From positions 1 to 5,539 of the forward strand of contig CANJNX010000076.1 in NCBI GenBank assembly GCA_947475495.1: a DNA stretch of 5,539 nucleotides. The letters are read 5' to 3'. The notes beneath the pieces are model-generated. The model saw only the letters and a program-made list of their open reading frames with translations. It made no database searches and was not told the DNA's origin. This stretch comes from Comamonadaceae bacterium. GTDB taxonomy: Bacteria; Pseudomonadota; Gammaproteobacteria; Burkholderiales; Burkholderiaceae_C. Shown in pieces: positions 4,680-5,539 of this stretch; position 1 is the first letter of the stretch, and each line of letters starts with the position of its first letter. A program made the position numbers and the translations under genes.

Positions 4680-5060
4680 TCATTCGAAAGTGGGCAAGGT
4701 AGGTTTCGTCGTTGGCTTACCCGCTGCTAACCAGGCATCGAACCCTCCTGCAATCGAGCTTACTTTGAGATAGCCCATGGCTTGCAATTGCACAGCGGCG
4801 AGTGCTGCGCGCCCACTGGTTTTGCAATAAAGCAATATATTAATATCGCGTGCAGCAAGTTCCGGACTGCTGCTCATCTTGAATTCAAGCAGGCCACGCG
4901 ACATGTGCACAGCGCCCGGCAGATGGCCTGCCGCGTATTCTTCTGCTTCGCGAACGTCGATGAGGACGTCTGCACCGCGTATCACCTCTTCAGCCTGGGT
5001 TATTGGAATTTCATTTGTGTGTGATTTGGCTTGTGCCACGAGGTCATGTGCAGATTTCAT
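4680..5060 (-). CDS. Soluble single-domain rhodanese-like sulfurtransferase
   Basis: A 126-residue cytoplasmic rhodanese. DVLIDVREAEEYAAGHLPGA (31-50) is the canonical first motif, followed by VHMSRGLLEFK and the active loop CKTSGR (79-84), with Cys79 as the sulfur-carrying residue and Arg84 lining the pocket. The end, SIAGGFDAWLAAGKP (102-116), is the classic GG-(FW)-AW rhodanese finish. The six-residue loop is the length expected for a sulfur-handling rhodanese rather than the seven-residue loop of arsenate-reductase/phosphatase relatives. There is no signal peptide. The ribosome site is weak (AAGA in an A-rich leader). The stop TGA touches the ATG of the membrane-bound rhodanese; the pair may pass persulfide sulfur between cytosol and membrane (inference). 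A 75-base gap separates it from the globin gene upstream. Confidence 0.92.
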   Translation of the reverse strand: MKSAHDLVAQAKSHTNEIPITQAEEVIRGADVLIDVREAEEYAAGHLPGAVHMSRGLLEFKMSSSPELAARDINILLYCKTSGRAALAAVQLQAMGYLKVSSIAGGFDAWLAAGKPTTKPTLPTFE

Positions 5061-5135
5061 AAAATTTTTCTTAAATAAAGGCTATCAATGAAGATGCTCG
5101 CAAGCACATCCTGCTATTTCGGATGGAGAAAACCG

Positions 5136-5531
5136 TCAAACGCTGCAGCTTTCTTTGCCGTCAGTATTCAATAAATGGCTGGCCATTTCGGAGAATTTAT
5201 TGATCAGTGAGTTTCGAAAATTCACATCCATCACCTGCTCAGACAGCGCCTGGGTCATGCACAGCATCCATTCATCTCGAACGCCTGCGCCTATTGCATA
5301 GGGTGCATGCCGCATTCTCAATCGGGGGTGACCTTTCTTTGCGACATACAGACCAGGGCCACCAAACCAGCCTGATAAAAATTCAAATAGGGCTAATTCA
5401 GCCCCTACAAGACTTTGAGGGTGTAATTTGCGCACGGAGTAGGCCTCGGGCAGTTCATCCATAAGTTCGTAAAAGCGATGCACTAATGTGCGAATGGCTG
5501 TTTCACCGCCAAGCTTTTCGTAGGGCGTCAT
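5136..5531 (-). CDS. Group II truncated hemoglobin (trHbO/2-on-2 globin)
   Basis: A 131-residue heme protein of the 2/2 globin fold, normal length for group II. It begins MTPYEKLGGE, the usual pre-A/A start. Tyr21 in HRFYELMDE is the B10 distal tyrosine; His37 in RKLHPQ lies at CD1, as in proteobacterial group II forms with HisCD1; GGPGLYVAKKGHPRLRMRHAPY (57-78) contains the group II signature and His75, the proximal F8 heme ligand; Trp88 in DEWMLCM is the group-defining G8 tryptophan. The set TyrB10/HisCD1/TrpG8 supports binding of O2 and possibly NO or peroxide chemistry in the cytoplasm. The C-terminal tail ends in ESCSV. It is the most upstream visible gene of the minus-strand run with two rhodaneses. 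Its promoter, if it is the first gene, lies at or beyond the right edge. Confidence 0.95.
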   Translation of the reverse strand: MTPYEKLGGETAIRTLVHRFYELMDELPEAYSVRKLHPQSLVGAELALFEFLSGWFGGPGLYVAKKGHPRLRMRHAPYAIGAGVRDEWMLCMTQALSEQVMDVNFRNSLINKFSEMASHLLNTDGKESCSV

Positions 5532-5539
5532 TGAAGTGG

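Noticed and set aside
5084..5110. Small imperfect inverted repeat GATGCT-cgca-AGC(ac)ATC between the globin and rhodanese genes
   Set aside because: Short, interrupted by a 2-base bulge and without a following T tract; not strong enough to call a terminator or regulatory RNA.

Overview
The window looks like a chromosome segment from a betaproteobacterium, most likely a freshwater Comamonadaceae/Burkholderiales relative. This is inferred from protein style: the GabD-like C-terminus, the paired rhodaneses, the group II globin and the small YGSQLMT secreted protein. No rRNA, tRNA, IS element or CRISPR array was seen.

Left block (1-2459): a two-gene minus-strand operon diverges from a TetR-family regulator. 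The operon encodes a DAPG/phloretin-hydrolase-like (PhlG family) enzyme, then, 18 bases downstream, a berberine-bridge-type FAD oxidase that runs off the left edge. The 108-base divergent region carries two palindromes and two overlapping, oppositely oriented promoter-like sequences. The simplest reading is a locally regulated module for breaking down an acylated phenolic or similar compound. The substrate is not visible from sequence.

Middle block (2460-3383): a scar region. It holds the last 54 codons of a succinate-semialdehyde-dehydrogenase-type gene with no front part, ending abruptly at AT-rich DNA near 2769. Next comes a lone plus-strand gene for a small secreted protein of unknown function, followed by a hairpin shared with the convergent operon to its right.

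Right block (3384-5531): a minus-strand run read from right to left. It encodes a group II truncated hemoglobin, a soluble single-domain rhodanese, a membrane-anchored rhodanese, a small very basic protein, and a TehB/thiopurine-methyltransferase-like SAM-dependent methyltransferase. The two rhodanese genes abut directly. The gene content suggests handling of reactive sulfur, nitrogen or oxygen species, for example persulfide or cyanide chemistry with NO/O2 binding and methylation of a thiol or chalcogen product. That joint role is inference from co-location only.
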